Below are positions 1-11,480 of a stretch of 64,000 nucleotides of DNA, piece by piece. The position numbers and the translations under genes are program-made. Every line of letters begins with the position of its first letter. The stretch's first letter is position 1. Source of the DNA: Patiria miniata (lineage: Eukaryota; Echinodermata; Asteroidea; Valvatida; Asterinidae); contig NW_024037052.1 in assembly GCF_015706575.1 (NCBI RefSeq), positions 12,016,711 to 12,080,710 of the forward strand, in the 5' to 3' direction. The notes beneath the pieces are model-generated. The model was not told where the DNA came from. It ran no database searches and saw nothing but the letters and a program-made list of their open reading frames with translations.

Positions 1-929
1 TGCTGTTTCTAAGTAGAACATTGATAAAATCTTTCTTTAACTCTAACCTCCCCAACTCTATCCCAATTTTCGTAGAGTTTGAGGGACTTGGTCCTGCAGG
101 CCTGGTTTGACTAAATATTGATGGAGTATGATGGACTCGGGCCTGGAGGCCTAAAGCAAAGCATGCATTGGAAGCAGTGTGATTGATGGATTTTGGCGGA
201 CTTGGTCCAGTACTCAGTAAAAGACAGTAGGGAATTAATTAAGTGCTTTTGCAGAACTTGCAATTGATTTTACTGTTATGTTTTTTGGCCAGTTCAAACA
301 GGGTACTAATAAGCATGATAAGTTTACTCGCTAAGCAAACAATAACGAAGTACAAGTAACCAGCAGTACACACCACATGGTTATTTGGCTGGTAGCCTGC
401 GATAGCTAAGCAAGAGTCTTCTCTGCTCAGCATATTTGCAAAAAAATCATGCCATTTAAGTGCAGAGTTCCTTCACTGGATTTCACTCAAGAATTATGAA
501 TTTTTAGATATCAGTCTGCCTGTAGACCCAGTGAACATTTACATGTGTATGTGCTTGAACTTACATGCACTTTGCATCAGAATTTTGTTGTAGGTTTCAT
601 CAAGTTGAAAGTCCCTATCCAACAATTTGTGCATCAGCTGTGACCGGCAGTCTTGCATCCATTCCAATTTGCTCCTTCATTTAGTGCCAGGCTCTAGGTA
701 CAACACCAAAAGAAGAAAAGGGAAAATCACTTCATTGCCAAATTGTCAGTGAGTTGAAGCCGAATTTATCACCTCCGATGCGCTGCTGTCGTCCAATTGT
801 CTAGCAAGGGGAAATGACAAAGTAGACGGAAAAAAATTGGAAAGTGGAGAAAAAAAAGAAGAAGCAACAACCGATGAGATCAGCGACCCGTGATCTCACA
901 TTCTATCTTGATGCTGAGCAAAAGACGAG
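1..929. other. AT-rich non-coding stretch, nothing recognised
   Basis: I see no exon, element terminus or tandem repeat here. The sequence is mixed AT-rich with short purine runs near 840-870. It could be intergenic or an intron of the gene whose exons start at 30311. Confidence 0.5.
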
Positions 930-1240
930 GTTGTTGCGAGTCACACACGGCGCGGAGCAGTAAACACCCAGCGCCAGCAAGAAAGCGTGGAAACTTTGAG
1001 CCTGGCGCGCTAATCGTCGCCCTTCCCCCTTCGCGCGGGCGAGCCTAACTAACTCCTGACATGTATGGGTCGTTGGCGTTGATCAGTCGGTCGTTCAAGC
1101 GTGGTTTATCCCGCCGTCCAAATCCCCTTTGAGATCTGCGATGACAGATGCGGCAAGGCGTAGAGTGGGGAGAGCAGCGTTATAGCTGCGTCGCTCTCTG
1201 TATTTCTCTCTCCATGGCTCACACGGCGCTCTGCTAACGG
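930..1240. other. GC-balanced, CpG-containing island; possible regulatory module or distant promoter
   Basis: Composition changes from AT-rich to balanced and CpG-containing. It includes a forkhead-like GTAAACA near 960 and a GTGGTTTA Runx-like word near 1100. There is no TATA box at a convincing distance and no long open frame. The regulatory reading is inference from composition only. Confidence 0.25.
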
Positions 1241-2179
1241 AGGGCTTGTTTAAAAATGTCAGGATCAACAATCAGGATTCGGTGTCATCCACTAATTACC
1301 TGCTGCGGTGAACGCCAAAATCTTGTTAGGATTGGACAATTTTTTTTTTCGTGGTCGTGATGACATTTTTCAGGGTGTGAACATTGTCGGATGTTGCGCA
1401 TGCTCTGAGTACCTTGGAGAATTGGAAGGGATTGTAATGGGTGATCCTATAAATCACAGCTTGTTAACGAGATGAAATGAAAGATACTTACAATGCACAC
1501 TTTTTCGAGATTGCTTGTGGCTTAAAGATATTTGTATGGATTTGACATCTTTTTCGCTCACTGTATTGATTTCTTTTGGTTGAGATTTCCACTCAAAAGC
1601 TACATAAAAACTGCCCAAAAAAGTAATAGATATAACATAAAAACAAATAAATGAAGGAATATACATATACTCAAAGCATCTTCTGATGTGTTTTTCAATA
1701 CCCCACCTTTTTTTAAAGATGATTTTCATTCAAATGCTAGACCCTCAAGACTGTGTTTTCAATTCTTTCATTCCAGTGGTGAATAGAAATTTCTACCTTG
1801 TCATTTGCATAATACTCAAGACTTACAGTTTGCTGATGTAAGTTGAAAGCCCCAACTCATCGAAAAAAATAACCTTATTAAATTACAATTGCGCGGAGCA
1901 CAACAGAATTATTTACATGTAGAGTAACTGGAACAGTACACTGCTAAACCTTTTTGTTGTAAATTTTTCTAATGACGAGAGTACAATGATTTTCTAAGAG
2001 GATGTTAATATGAAGAGGTTTTGAAGCATTGAAAGCCCCTGCTCTGTGACAGTTGATTTTGTAATGGGATCGGTGCTCGATAACCACTCCAAATTAACAG
2101 TGAAATGTACGCAGTGCTCAACATGCACAATTAAAAAAAAAAAAATCCCACAGAATCTGGCCTAAACTCAACCAGGCTT
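1241..2179. other. AT-rich non-coding stretch, nothing recognised
   Basis: No exon-like segment, terminal inverted repeat or tandem array was found. A 91-codon minus-strand open frame at 1454-1729 lies in AT-rich sequence and has no family resemblance. Confidence 0.5.
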
Positions 2180-2480
2180 TAAAAAGCCTGACCAACATGA
2201 ATTATGCATAACGGCTCATCTAGGGGGGCTCTCAGTCTTTGCTCTTGAATATTCACGAGGTCTCTACTCTTCCTGTCGGCCGTTGACCTCGCCTCGTTTA
2301 ACGGGAACCGCCGTGATTGATTTGTGTGGCGAGACTCAAGAGCGCCGCGGAAAAACAACGTAGCCGTGCGGTCTGGTCTGACGACGGTTGTCTGCTTTAG
2401 TTGATATACCTGAACATGTTTTTCCGAGCCGGAATGGAGCGTTAATATGCCTGGCAGCGGTGCGTGTGTCCACTGCATAA
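2180..2480. other. GC-balanced island; possible conserved non-coding element
   Basis: This is a compact block of balanced, CpG-containing sequence between AT-rich flanks. A 99-codon minus-strand frame crosses it (2179-2478) but resembles no family I know, so I read it as non-coding. Confidence 0.25.
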
Positions 2481-2780
2481 CAAAAACATGTTGGTGTGAA
2501 ATTGGCTGTATTTATGGCTGTTTGTACATAATAAGCGTGAATAGAACAACTTAAGCGCTAGAGCAAAATTTTAACACACCTCAACTCTTTTACAGTAGTA
2601 GGCGTATGTTCCAGAGTATTTTTTATCATCATATTTGAAACAACATCCGTGTTAAGTTGTGAATTTTTAAAGCCTGTTATAAGTTAGAGATCTTAAATTC
2701 AAGTTTACAATTTGTTTTGTTTTTTTAGAATGTAGAGAGGAAACTTCAGGAAAAACAGCATGACTAATTTACATGTTATT

Positions 2781-3138
2781 GTGTATTATAAATCGCCTGA
2801 ATAAATCCCCATCATCTGATTGGTGGGTCGTTGATTGCGTGTCATTAAATTATTCATTCCAAAGCATGGCCTGGCTGCACGGCACAAATAGAAGTTCTAT
2901 TCCACGGTAAATAGTAGTTCCATTGCACGGCAAAAATAGAATTTCTATTCCACGGTAAATAGTAGTTCTATTGCACGGTCACACTATTGGTGGCTCTGAC
3001 CAATCAGAGGACAAGGATTTACTCAGGTGTCGTATAAAACAAATAATGAATGTTTCACATTGTTACAATGGAAAGAATAATTTCATTCGGTGACAGATGA
3101 AACCATTGCACTCGTAAACATTCATTATGCGTATACTA
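2781..3138 (+). repeat. Foldback-type MITE, family F, copy 1
   Basis: It is clearly similar to 50360-50690: both share the segment with GAATAAATCCCC, a GATTGGTGGGT word, ATAAAACAAATAATGAATG and a right end ATTCATTAT followed by GTA and ACTA. It holds two tandem 48-bp units (2878-2925 and 2926-2973), each with a short inverted pair around CCACGGTAAATAG. The first palindromic half seen in copy 2 is absent. It is non-coding. Confidence 0.75.
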
Positions 3139-3209
3139 TTTCATTGCATCTTGACGCCATTGAGGGGGTACTTGTATGCGGATTCCATACCGAAGAATTT
3201 TTTTTTTTC

Positions 3210-3933
3210 CTATAGGGTGACCCAAAAAATATGCAACCCTGAAACATCTGCCTTTTTTTTTGAATTTTTTTGAATTTTTTTGTGTGAATTGTTATGTTTT
3301 GGGTATCAGATTCAAGCTGAGAGCTTTTTCTTTCAAATACTGAAAAATTCATGAAAATAGCTCACTGGTTTGCTGGGAAAATGCCAATTGTGTAACACAA
3401 CTCCTTTCTTGGTCCATTCCAATGGCATAACCACAGTTTAATATGGGATTTACACTGTACCTATTTGTGCATGAAAGTGCATTGTGTCCTAATCCTTACA
3501 AAGAACACAGCACATAATATGACAAGAGACTAGTACAAATGAGTTTGATAGGAAATACCTTTTATTTTCCACCTGAACAGGTATCTTATCCTTTTAGTCC
3601 TATTTTAAACCTTTTCAGCATCATAAATATGTCAAAATATTGAAGAAATTGCACAAATGAAAAGACATTCGCACAGTGGGCTTCCAGTAAAATGTTTCAC
3701 TATTGGAAGCACCATTGGAAAGGATAAAAATCACTTCTTTTACATAATTGGCATTTTCTCAGCAACCCAATGTGCTGTTTTCATGATTTTTTTTCAGTAT
3801 TTGAAATAAAAGCTCTCAGCTTGAATCTGATACCCAAAACATAGAAATTCACAGATCAAGTTTTTGTAAAAAGGCAAATGTTTCAGGGAATCTTGCATTT
3901 GGGGGGGGGGGGGGGGGGTGTCACCCTGTATAG
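3210..3933. mobile_element. Mariner-like MITE with long terminal inverted repeats, family K
   Basis: Arms of about 190 bp at 3210-3396 and 3740-3933 are inverted copies. Left starts TATAGGGTGACCC; the right end reads inward as CTATACAGGGTGACAC. They run through matching CTGAAACAT.TGCC and GGGTATCAGATTCAAGCTGAG blocks to AAAATGCCAATT. About 340 bp of unique sequence lies between. TA at both ends and a GGGTGNCCC-type terminus suggest Tc1/mariner. No transposase frame is present, so it is non-autonomous. An 18-base G run (3901-3918) sits inside the right arm only, as a later expansion. Confidence 0.8.
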
Positions 3934-6189
3934 TCATTTCCGACCCCTTCCCTTAAGGGCCAGTTCAAGAATGTCCTCAGTGCAGGCATGTCAAACATTA
4001 TCTCAAGTCAGGCGGTGAGATATCTGGAGTCAGGCTTATGATTGTGCATTCGAATCCAAAACCACCTCAAATCAACTGCGAACCACCCCCCCCCCCCCCC
4101 CCCTCCCCCTCCCCCTCCCTACTGGCCTAATTATAAAGGGCAGCGCACTGTGAGCGCGCGAAGGAAACGATCCGTTTCAATTGTTTATGCCTCCGTCATG
4201 ACCCCTTTCCTCTTCCGATCACCCACAGGAGAATGCACATCTCCACCCCTTTGTCGCATCAACAATCCGACTGACAGCGCTTGTCAGGAACTCCTTCTGT
4301 TTCCCTGTTTGTCCCCTTGGCCTACTTGTCCGCGGAATTGCCGACAGTCTTTTAGTTTGTACGCGGCGAAGCAGGGAAAAAAGTACAGTCGGATGTCACC
4401 GTCATCGTCTGACGCAAAACGGAACACACATGTTTCCGTAGGTGTGTACAAGTAAAGGAGATAGTTTGTACAAGACTTGCTTACAAGTAAAGGAGATAGT
4501 TTGGACAAGACTTTTGAAAACAGCAAACAGTTCCCAGCCATACACTCCAGAATACTTGTTTACCAAAATCTCGAAATGGACTAAACTGTCACATATCTGA
4601 AATAGGTGGGTGAAAACACTCGAATCTCAAACAGTTTTCTGCTTTTAAAAAAATAAGCCTTGTTGTAAACAGGCAAAATGTATGTAAGGTGACTGACAGT
4701 ATTGGAGCACAAAAGTTACTTGTTTTTTATTCATCGGTTATAAAATATTCCATATAATCTGCCCAGCAGATTCTAGGTCATCCAGGGCTTCGTTTTAGAT
4801 CTGAGATCCCTTCAATAATTAAGCGTCTCCATCTCGTTAACAAGTTTTTTGCAAGAATTATGCATCAAATATTTACACTAAACCCCCCGAGGGACTTTTA
4901 TAAGGAACCTTTTGAAATCCTCCCCAATCCGCCACCTCGCAGAAACCAAATGACACATTTTTTGCTCTTCAACTTTCGAGGGGCGTCAAGTCCATTGAAG
5001 TTAAGCAGTTGTAAATTGGGGGGCAATATTTGAAGAAAAAAAGTCAGTGTTTTTTCCAACTATGGTCAGCTGAGCCCAAATCTGGATCCTCTGCTGCTCC
5101 GTGAAGTTGGACTTGAGACACGAGTAAAGAGCAAAAAGTGTGCTACTTTGCCAACTCAATTCAAATGATTCCCAAATGAGCTTCAACCTAAAAAGAAATT
5201 GTAAGCTATATATCTCCCCTGCGTATGATGCGGATCTTAAAATACATCCCCTAAAAAAAGTATTTGTACAGAGTGTCCGCCGAGTGTTGTTGTAGAATAA
5301 TGTATGAATAATGTTTGAAAATGTGTGATTTTTGAGTTTGAATTGGATGGCCAATTTACCTGTCAGTCAATCCATTATCAGAGACTCAGATCAGTCAGTA
5401 TTCTCCCCCTCCCCCCCCCACGCCCCGTTTCCCAGCGACCACCAGCACCACCAACGAGCATCAAAGAAAAATACCAAATTTCTGCCAAAATAATTATTCC
5501 GTAAATCTCCCCCGATGTGTTCTGCTCAATTTACCCGGCCCACCTCCCCCTTGCATGCTGCATTGCGTTTGGGCTTTGTCTGTACGCCACTTGAGAAAAA
5601 TCCACGCGGCTCGTTGCGCCCAATAATTCTGGCATTTTTTTTCCACTCAATTAGACATCCTTCCTGCCAGAAATGTCCACAACTCCCCTCCTTAACGATT
5701 CAGCCCACCCTACCACTCCACCAGTGAGAAAATGGTGGTGGTCGAAATCAAGGGAAAAAATGGGGGGGGGGGGGGAAGATTGGGTCTTTTTTTCCCCCGC
5801 TGTCGATTGATGCACCGCCAAACCTGGTAACTGGATATGTGAGAGCTTTCAAATCTCTGCTCGGAGGGCACGGAAGTTGTATTTGTTTGGCATAACAATG
5901 GCGGGAACGGTGGAGGCCTGTGTTTTGCGGCGGGGGCATTTTTGGTTGTATTGTAATCGGGCTAATGTGGCTGCGGCCGCTGGGCGATGTGCATCAGGAA
6001 GTAATTGATAGATTGTTATAATGAAACGATAAGTTACGTGCGTGAAGGGGTCGTTTGTTTTTGGATATGGTTACATTGGTCATGAACTTCATTAACATAG
6101 CTCATTTTAATGAACACGCCAACATGGCACATACATGGACACTGTCCTCAATCAAGCCAAACCCTCCCCCCATCGCAAATATTATGAAC
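3934..6189. other. Non-coding stretch with poly-C tract, small duplications and a repeat fragment
   Basis: It holds a C run at about 4086-4102, two tandem 35-bp units at 4448-4517, and a fragment of TTAA family B at about 5008-5080 (the segment leading into the central palindrome, left half only). A C/T-rich strip lies at 5400-5750, with a G run at 5761-5774. The balanced segment 4140-4420 has a 137-codon plus frame that begins in the poly-C tract and looks fortuitous. Confidence 0.45.
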
Positions 6190-6535
6190 CCTCCTGCTAT
6201 TTAAGCAGTCACAGACAGTCAAAATTCACTTCCCCTGCTTTACTTTTAACAAAGGCTAGTCACCAGCAGTCAGATCATGTGTCAAGCAAGCACTGTGACG
6301 ATTGTCAAACTGGGTCAACAGACAAAGCAGGCAAGTTGTGGCCACAGCTGTTTTATCGCTCACCTGGAGTCAAAGCATAGCTGTATCAAGTTACTTAAAA
6401 CGGTCCCAGCCAGTCAATCCTGCTCTATGTGGGCTGGGAATTCTTAACTGTTGAAAACAGTTACTTGATTGATTTTGACTGAAAGGACTACTTGGCACAG
6501 AATGAATGCTTACATAGGAAGATTAATGAACTGGA
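6190..6535 (+). repeat. Dispersed repeat family P, copy 1
   Basis: It matches 12998-13332 over its whole length: shared blocks include CAGTCACAGACAGT, CAAGCAAGCACTGTGAC, GTCAAAGCATAGCTGTATCA and TTGATTGATTTTGACTGAAA. An internal hairpin pairs CCCAGCC with GGCTGGG, and another pairs TAACTGTT with AACAGTTA. I did not find clear terminal repeats. It is probably a non-autonomous element. Confidence 0.75.
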
Positions 6536-9454
6536 CATTTTTGGCTGAAAGAAAAATATCACCATAGCATATCCTACCTTTCCACTATAATTCAAAGGAT
6601 TGTGCTTTAATAGCATGCAAGTTGCCTTGTTTTTCCCAAATTTTGATTTCATAGTCAATATGTGTTCAACGGATCGTAATTCGACTTTGGCCAACATGCA
6701 ATCAAACGTGTATCAAGAAGAAATATTGTATGACAGTTATTTTGCAGATTAAATGTCAGTATAGAATATCAGAAAGCCCACATTTCCGCAGGCATTACAG
6801 ATTTCAAATATCACAATCTATAGATAATCTACACAGTTATGTGATTTAAGAAATAGAAAAATATTGCCGTTTTTTAATTATGCGTGGCTTCTCGGGGCTT
6901 TTCAAGTTTATCTTACCGATATTTATTTGGTAAGAACGAAATTAAACTGATGCAGCTGCCGTAGCGATTATCGTTGCTTGCGCTCGCGCAGCCGGAATGA
7001 CACGGCAGGCTTGCAGTGGGGCGCCTATTGTGCGCCGGTCATTGACTTGCGTAAGGTGGACGTTCATCCGGCCGCGATTTTGCAAATCCATTTTCTGAGT
7101 GCTGTGCAGATTTCTCTTTTTGTTATTATTATAATTTTCTTTTAGCAGATATGAGAGTTTTAACAGCCCTGCCAGCTTGGTAGGCCCCTTGGGATGGTAT
7201 AGCGTTGTTTGGTGTTGCCAAATTTTTCCAAAGGTGTTTTTTTTTTTTTGCTTTGATCGTTTGAGACCCTTTTGAGATTTGGACTTTTTGCGGAGGTTTC
7301 TGTGCAGAAGGAAAAATATTCAGGGGAGGATTAACTCCCCGTGTTTATTTGGGTTTCGGCGGATTTGAGAAATGAAAGGAAGAGAAGGAGGTGTTGGCAC
7401 AGAGAGACAATGAACTCTGTAACTTTAAAAGTATTCAAGGAAAAAAAGGGGGAAGGGGGTGTATAAAATCATGGGAAGAAATTGTGGAATCTTTGAGAGT
7501 ACATACATTTGTTTATGGTGTAAACTGAGGACACACACGTGCAACATCATCGGTGAATCGAGAACAGGAACCAAATCGAGGACAACCTCGATTAGAAAAC
7601 ATGTACAAAACCAATGAGAGCTGTTGCGAAAAATTTAAGGTACAAACAAAGGAAAAGGGAAGAGGAACAAAAGAAAATCCTGGATTTAAACCATAAACAA
7701 ACGTGTCAGAGGATGTGCTTGAGGACGCTGAGGTGAAGTTAATTGCAGTTAAAACAAATTGCTGGCGAACTGTCTCTGTGTTTCTTCTTCAGACACTCGA
7801 AATGAACAGAAAAATAACAAAAAAATTGACTTCAGGATTTGTTACTTGAGACAGTTTTGTCATGCCGCAGTTGTATTAGCCATGTTGTGTAAAGAGTTTG
7901 CTATTGTAGGCACTTAAATGTACTCAATGGTGTCCAATCTCAAACACGTGATTGCTACTCGAAGTTGTCGTGAAAAACAGGATTTGCGGAGTCTGCATTA
8001 TGGATGGCAGGTAATCACTGATGGGTATTATAGCCAACTGCAAAGTGCATTTTGAAACTATCGAAAACGAGAAAAAAACAAACCCACGCAAACGAGAGGC
8101 GATTCTTAAACCAAGAGCTCAATTGAAATTCACTTTATGGAAATTAAATCGTGTTTTGCCGAGATTGATCCCTCCAAAAGCCATCAAATTAATTCCCCAG
8201 GGCTCCGATAATCATTGACATCACCCTCAAAAATGCCAGGAATGAGCAGGAAAAGAAGACGACGAAGAAGAAAAAGGAGAGTATCATCGTTACCGCCACG
8301 CTCTCCAGATTTGTACTCCTTAATCCCTTGCCTCCGCTGACAAAGTGATCGTCGCTGAGGAAATCAATTTTTCAAAGTCATTGAAATGGTCTTTCTTTCT
8401 TTTTTGTTTCGGCGGAGAGATGTTATTGGCGACACAATCTTCATGACATTTAGCGGGATTTGAGTCTAATCCGGTCGAAAAGGCCGCCGTCTTGAGATGA
8501 ATCAGAGCCGTCTCAAAATTTCAATTGGGGAGAAAAAAAGAGAGTGAAGATGGTGGTGTGGGGGGGGGGGGTAGAGCAGACGAGTGGAATCGTTGGAGTT
8601 ACAAGTGCAATGACCGCTAGTCTGCACTTGAGAACCACTGCTCCCCTGGGCCGTACTTGTGCGCTTGTGTCTCAGCCTATATCGCCATTCATCACACGTG
8701 TAATGCCCATTGTTGTGAGGTTCGGAGCCGGAGGGGGGAAAACAGCCCCACCCCCCCCCCCCCCCCAACCAAGTCTGCCATGTTTATGTCTTTGTGCTGA
8801 ACCCACATTATTAAGGCAAAAATGACAACCATGGCAGCATTAGAGATTGGAACGCACAGCGGCCAGTGCGTTCTTTGTATGCAGCTGAGAGCAGTGACGC
8901 CAGCCAAAAATGAAATAAAGAGGATAAAATGCCCCCCCCCCCCAACAACAAAAATTATGACTGGCCAGAAACTGTCACCTCATATCCTGATTGTGGTATA
9001 AATGATTAAGATCGTTTTTGATTGCACATTTTTTTGGGGGGGGGGGAGGGGAATGAGAGGGTTGGTAGGTTTTGTTGTCGGGCTTGTTTGTTTTGTTTTG
9101 TGGTTTGTTTGTTTTGTTGTTGGTTGGCGTTTTGTGCTTCCGCATTTTTTAAAGAGTTTTAGAAGATTGGGTTGGGGTTGGCGGCCAGGCGAGGTCAGGT
9201 TGATACAAAATGAATACTTTGCAGAATGCCTCCCAGCTAGATCCATTGTGCTCAAGCTGTTCTCGGCATGCAGCTGGCTGGTGTGGCTTAATATAATTGG
9301 GTAAATGGGGTTTGTTTTGTTAATGAGAGTGTACGTTTTATATGAATAGTCTTTGAAGCTAGAGTGCAGGATTTAGTAACTATATTTTGTGGGTGCGCAA
9401 CATACATGTACATGTAATTCTAGAATTTCAGAAGCAACGAAAATAAAGTGCACT
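6536..9454. other. Non-coding stretch with islands and G/C runs
   Basis: A CpG-containing balanced island lies at about 6940-7090, with a CAGCTG E-box near its left edge. A second, milder one is at 8085-8360. From 8500 to 9060 there are several G or C runs (about 8560, 8750, 8932 and 9037), partly arranged as opposed G and C tracts that could fold. No exon was recognised. Confidence 0.45.
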
Positions 9455-9963
9455 TTAAAGGTAGTGTACCGGTAGATCATTTGCATCTATTAAAAAGTAA
9501 CCGACCAAATTATTGTTAAAAAGCTTACTTGGTTCAAAGATAGTAATGACACTAAACTCCCTGTGTAAAATTATTCCTTCTGGCATGCTGTCATTTTGAA
9601 GAAAACAATAAAAAAAAGGTCATTCCCAAAAATGTGTCAAGTGACACATTTTCAGGAATTTCCGTTGGCCATTGGTTTGTAATTGGGCAAATCCATGAAT
9701 GGGTCACTATTATTAGCGAAAATAGTCGGCTGAATGAGAATCATGTCCCGAATGCTGATTTCGGGATTGTGTCATGACTCAGCAACTTTTGAATTCAAAT
9801 CGAGATCCAGAATATTGGGTTTTCTCGAAATATGCCGCATTCACAGAGCTAACGCTTCATCAGGTTAGCTGTTAAACACCCGTCTTTAGATTACGAGCAC
9901 TTTTGATGCTTTAAACGAAAAGAAAATTATGCACCAATGACAAATGGTCCACGCTGCCTTTAA
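9455..9963 (+). mobile_element. TTAA-flanked MITE, family G, copy 1
   Basis: TTAA is present at both ends (9455-9458 and 9960-9963), with AGGTAGTGTACC inside the left end and its rough inverse at the right. The interior matches copies at 25438-25970 and 34408-34972 (GCTTACTTGGTT, ACTAAACTCCCTGTG, CAGCAACTTTTGA, TCAGGTTAG). The centre has a stem AATGTGTCA/TGACACATT at 9631-9650. TTAA duplication is typical of piggyBac-type transposition; there is no coding capacity. Confidence 0.85.
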
Positions 9964-10149
9964 CAGTACGGGGTGTTAATTTAAACATTGCATTAGTGAT
10001 TAAGTGGGGTTAGAGAGTAGATTTTGAGTACACCTTATTGCACTGATCTATCAGAAAATTTAAATTACCAACTAACTAAAGGGGCTACGTACCGTAGGGC
10101 CAAAGGGGTGGGGGAGGGGTGAAGGGGGAGGGGTTAAGGGGGACGTGTA

Positions 10150-10475
10150 TCATCGTATTTCTGTGAAATTGGATTAAATTAGGCCCTAAAGTTGTATTTT
10201 GCAAGGGAGTGTATCATTTTTCAAAATGGCGATGGGTTTCAGGACCACTTTTAGGTGTAATTGTCTGTGGACGGAATTTTCTCCAAAGAGTTATCGAACT
10301 ACCCCCCCCCCCCCAAAAAAAAATTAACAAAAAATGAAAGATGATGAAATAAGCTTTAATTTAATGGGTGTCTCATACACCTTGGAGAGTTCTGAGTATT
10401 TTTCATGATCTTGAGAAGTGGCAGTATCTATCATTGAGGTCTTTGGCAGTTTATCTACTTGTCTGCAACGCTAGG
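10150..10475 (-). mobile_element. MITE family L, copy 2 (partial, inverted)
   Basis: Read in reverse it matches 37802-38274: TGTCTCATACACCTTGGAGA, GATGATGAAATAAGCTTTAA and GGCGATGGGTTTCAGGAC all have counterparts there. The end TTGTCTGCAAC near 10460 matches the family terminus. A C run at about 10301-10314 followed by an A run is a local expansion. The other end is decayed. Confidence 0.65.
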
Positions 10476-10859
10476 AAATGTCTCCGTTCTTTCCCCCTCC
10501 CCCCTTCCCCCACCAACCCCCCCCCCCTTCCCCTACCACCTTACCCACTCTACCCTGACGCTCCTGGTAAATATTATGCTATATCACATATCAGCTCAGC
10601 CCCCAAATGAGCGCAACTGCAGCAGCACAATGATTAATGATGATGCTGGCCCCCTTCAATATTTCATGGTATGGTTTATCTCCGAATGGTAAATGGATCC
10701 TTGACTTAATGAGTTTGTCTGTAATTAACATAACCCAACGCTTGGGCAAGGCCAAGGTACATGTGCTGTATAGCTTGAGGCAATTCCTGTGTGAGTGTGT
10801 TTTATTCATTATGAATGTTGTAAAAGAGGTGAATTAAATTAACAAGTCGATGAGTTATA
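10476..10859. other. Short non-coding stretch with poly-C
   Basis: A C-rich strip lies at 10493-10550. The rest is unremarkable AT-rich sequence without exon signals. Confidence 0.4.
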
Positions 10860-11480
10860 TGTGTACAATTTTGTTTGACATAACATGATTATGAGGTTCA
10901 TGCCTAATGAGGCACAATAAAGTAATCTTGAGGTTAACCTCACATGTTTAACAGTTTAACAGAAACTTGTCATACAGAATGGGTTGGATGCCCATGATTA
11001 TGAGGTTCATACCTGAACCTCATAAGGTAACCACTTGCTCCCAGTTGAACCTCCCATGCATGTGTACCATTGGTTATGAAATTTGGACACGAACGATGAA
11101 TGCAATTATCCAAATTGAGAACGTACCGGTATTTTACAGTACCAGCTGTGTGCTCATGATTATGAGAAGTAAAATGAGAATTTATTTTACAGTACTAGCT
11201 GGCTGCTCATGATTATCAGGTTCATGAGCTCATGAGGCACACAAGAACCTCAAGGTGAACCTCAAAAGGAATTGTTGACACAACAAATGAGGTTCATGAG
11301 CTCATGAGGCACACACGAACCTCAAGGTGAACCTCAAAGGAATTTTTTGGACACGATGAATGATATGTTCCAAATTGAGAAGTAAAATGAGAACTTATTT
11401 TACAGTACTAGCTGGCTGCTCGTGATTATGAGGTTCATGAGCTCATGAGGTCCTGTACATTGTATGAGCCTCAAACAAGT
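10860..11480. repeat. Complex tandem array rich in AGGTTCATGAGCTCATGAGG-type palindromes
   Basis: Two near-identical 57-bp segments start at 11218 and 11290 (period 72), with a third start at 11430. A second unit containing TTATTTTACAGTACTAGCTG recurs at about 11167 and 11381. The units are full of inverted words (TTCATGAGCTCATGA, GAGGTTAACCTC) and of AGGTTCA/TGAACCT half-sites. It is non-coding. Similarity of the half-sites to nuclear-receptor half-sites is noted, not shown to be functional. Confidence 0.75.

Noticed and set aside
4042-4455. 137-codon plus-strand frame with a Pro run
   Set aside because: The Pro run is the poly-C tract and the remainder has no motif.
8502-8907. Several overlapping frames on both strands with Gly or Pro runs
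   Set aside because: They are generated by G and C homopolymer runs.
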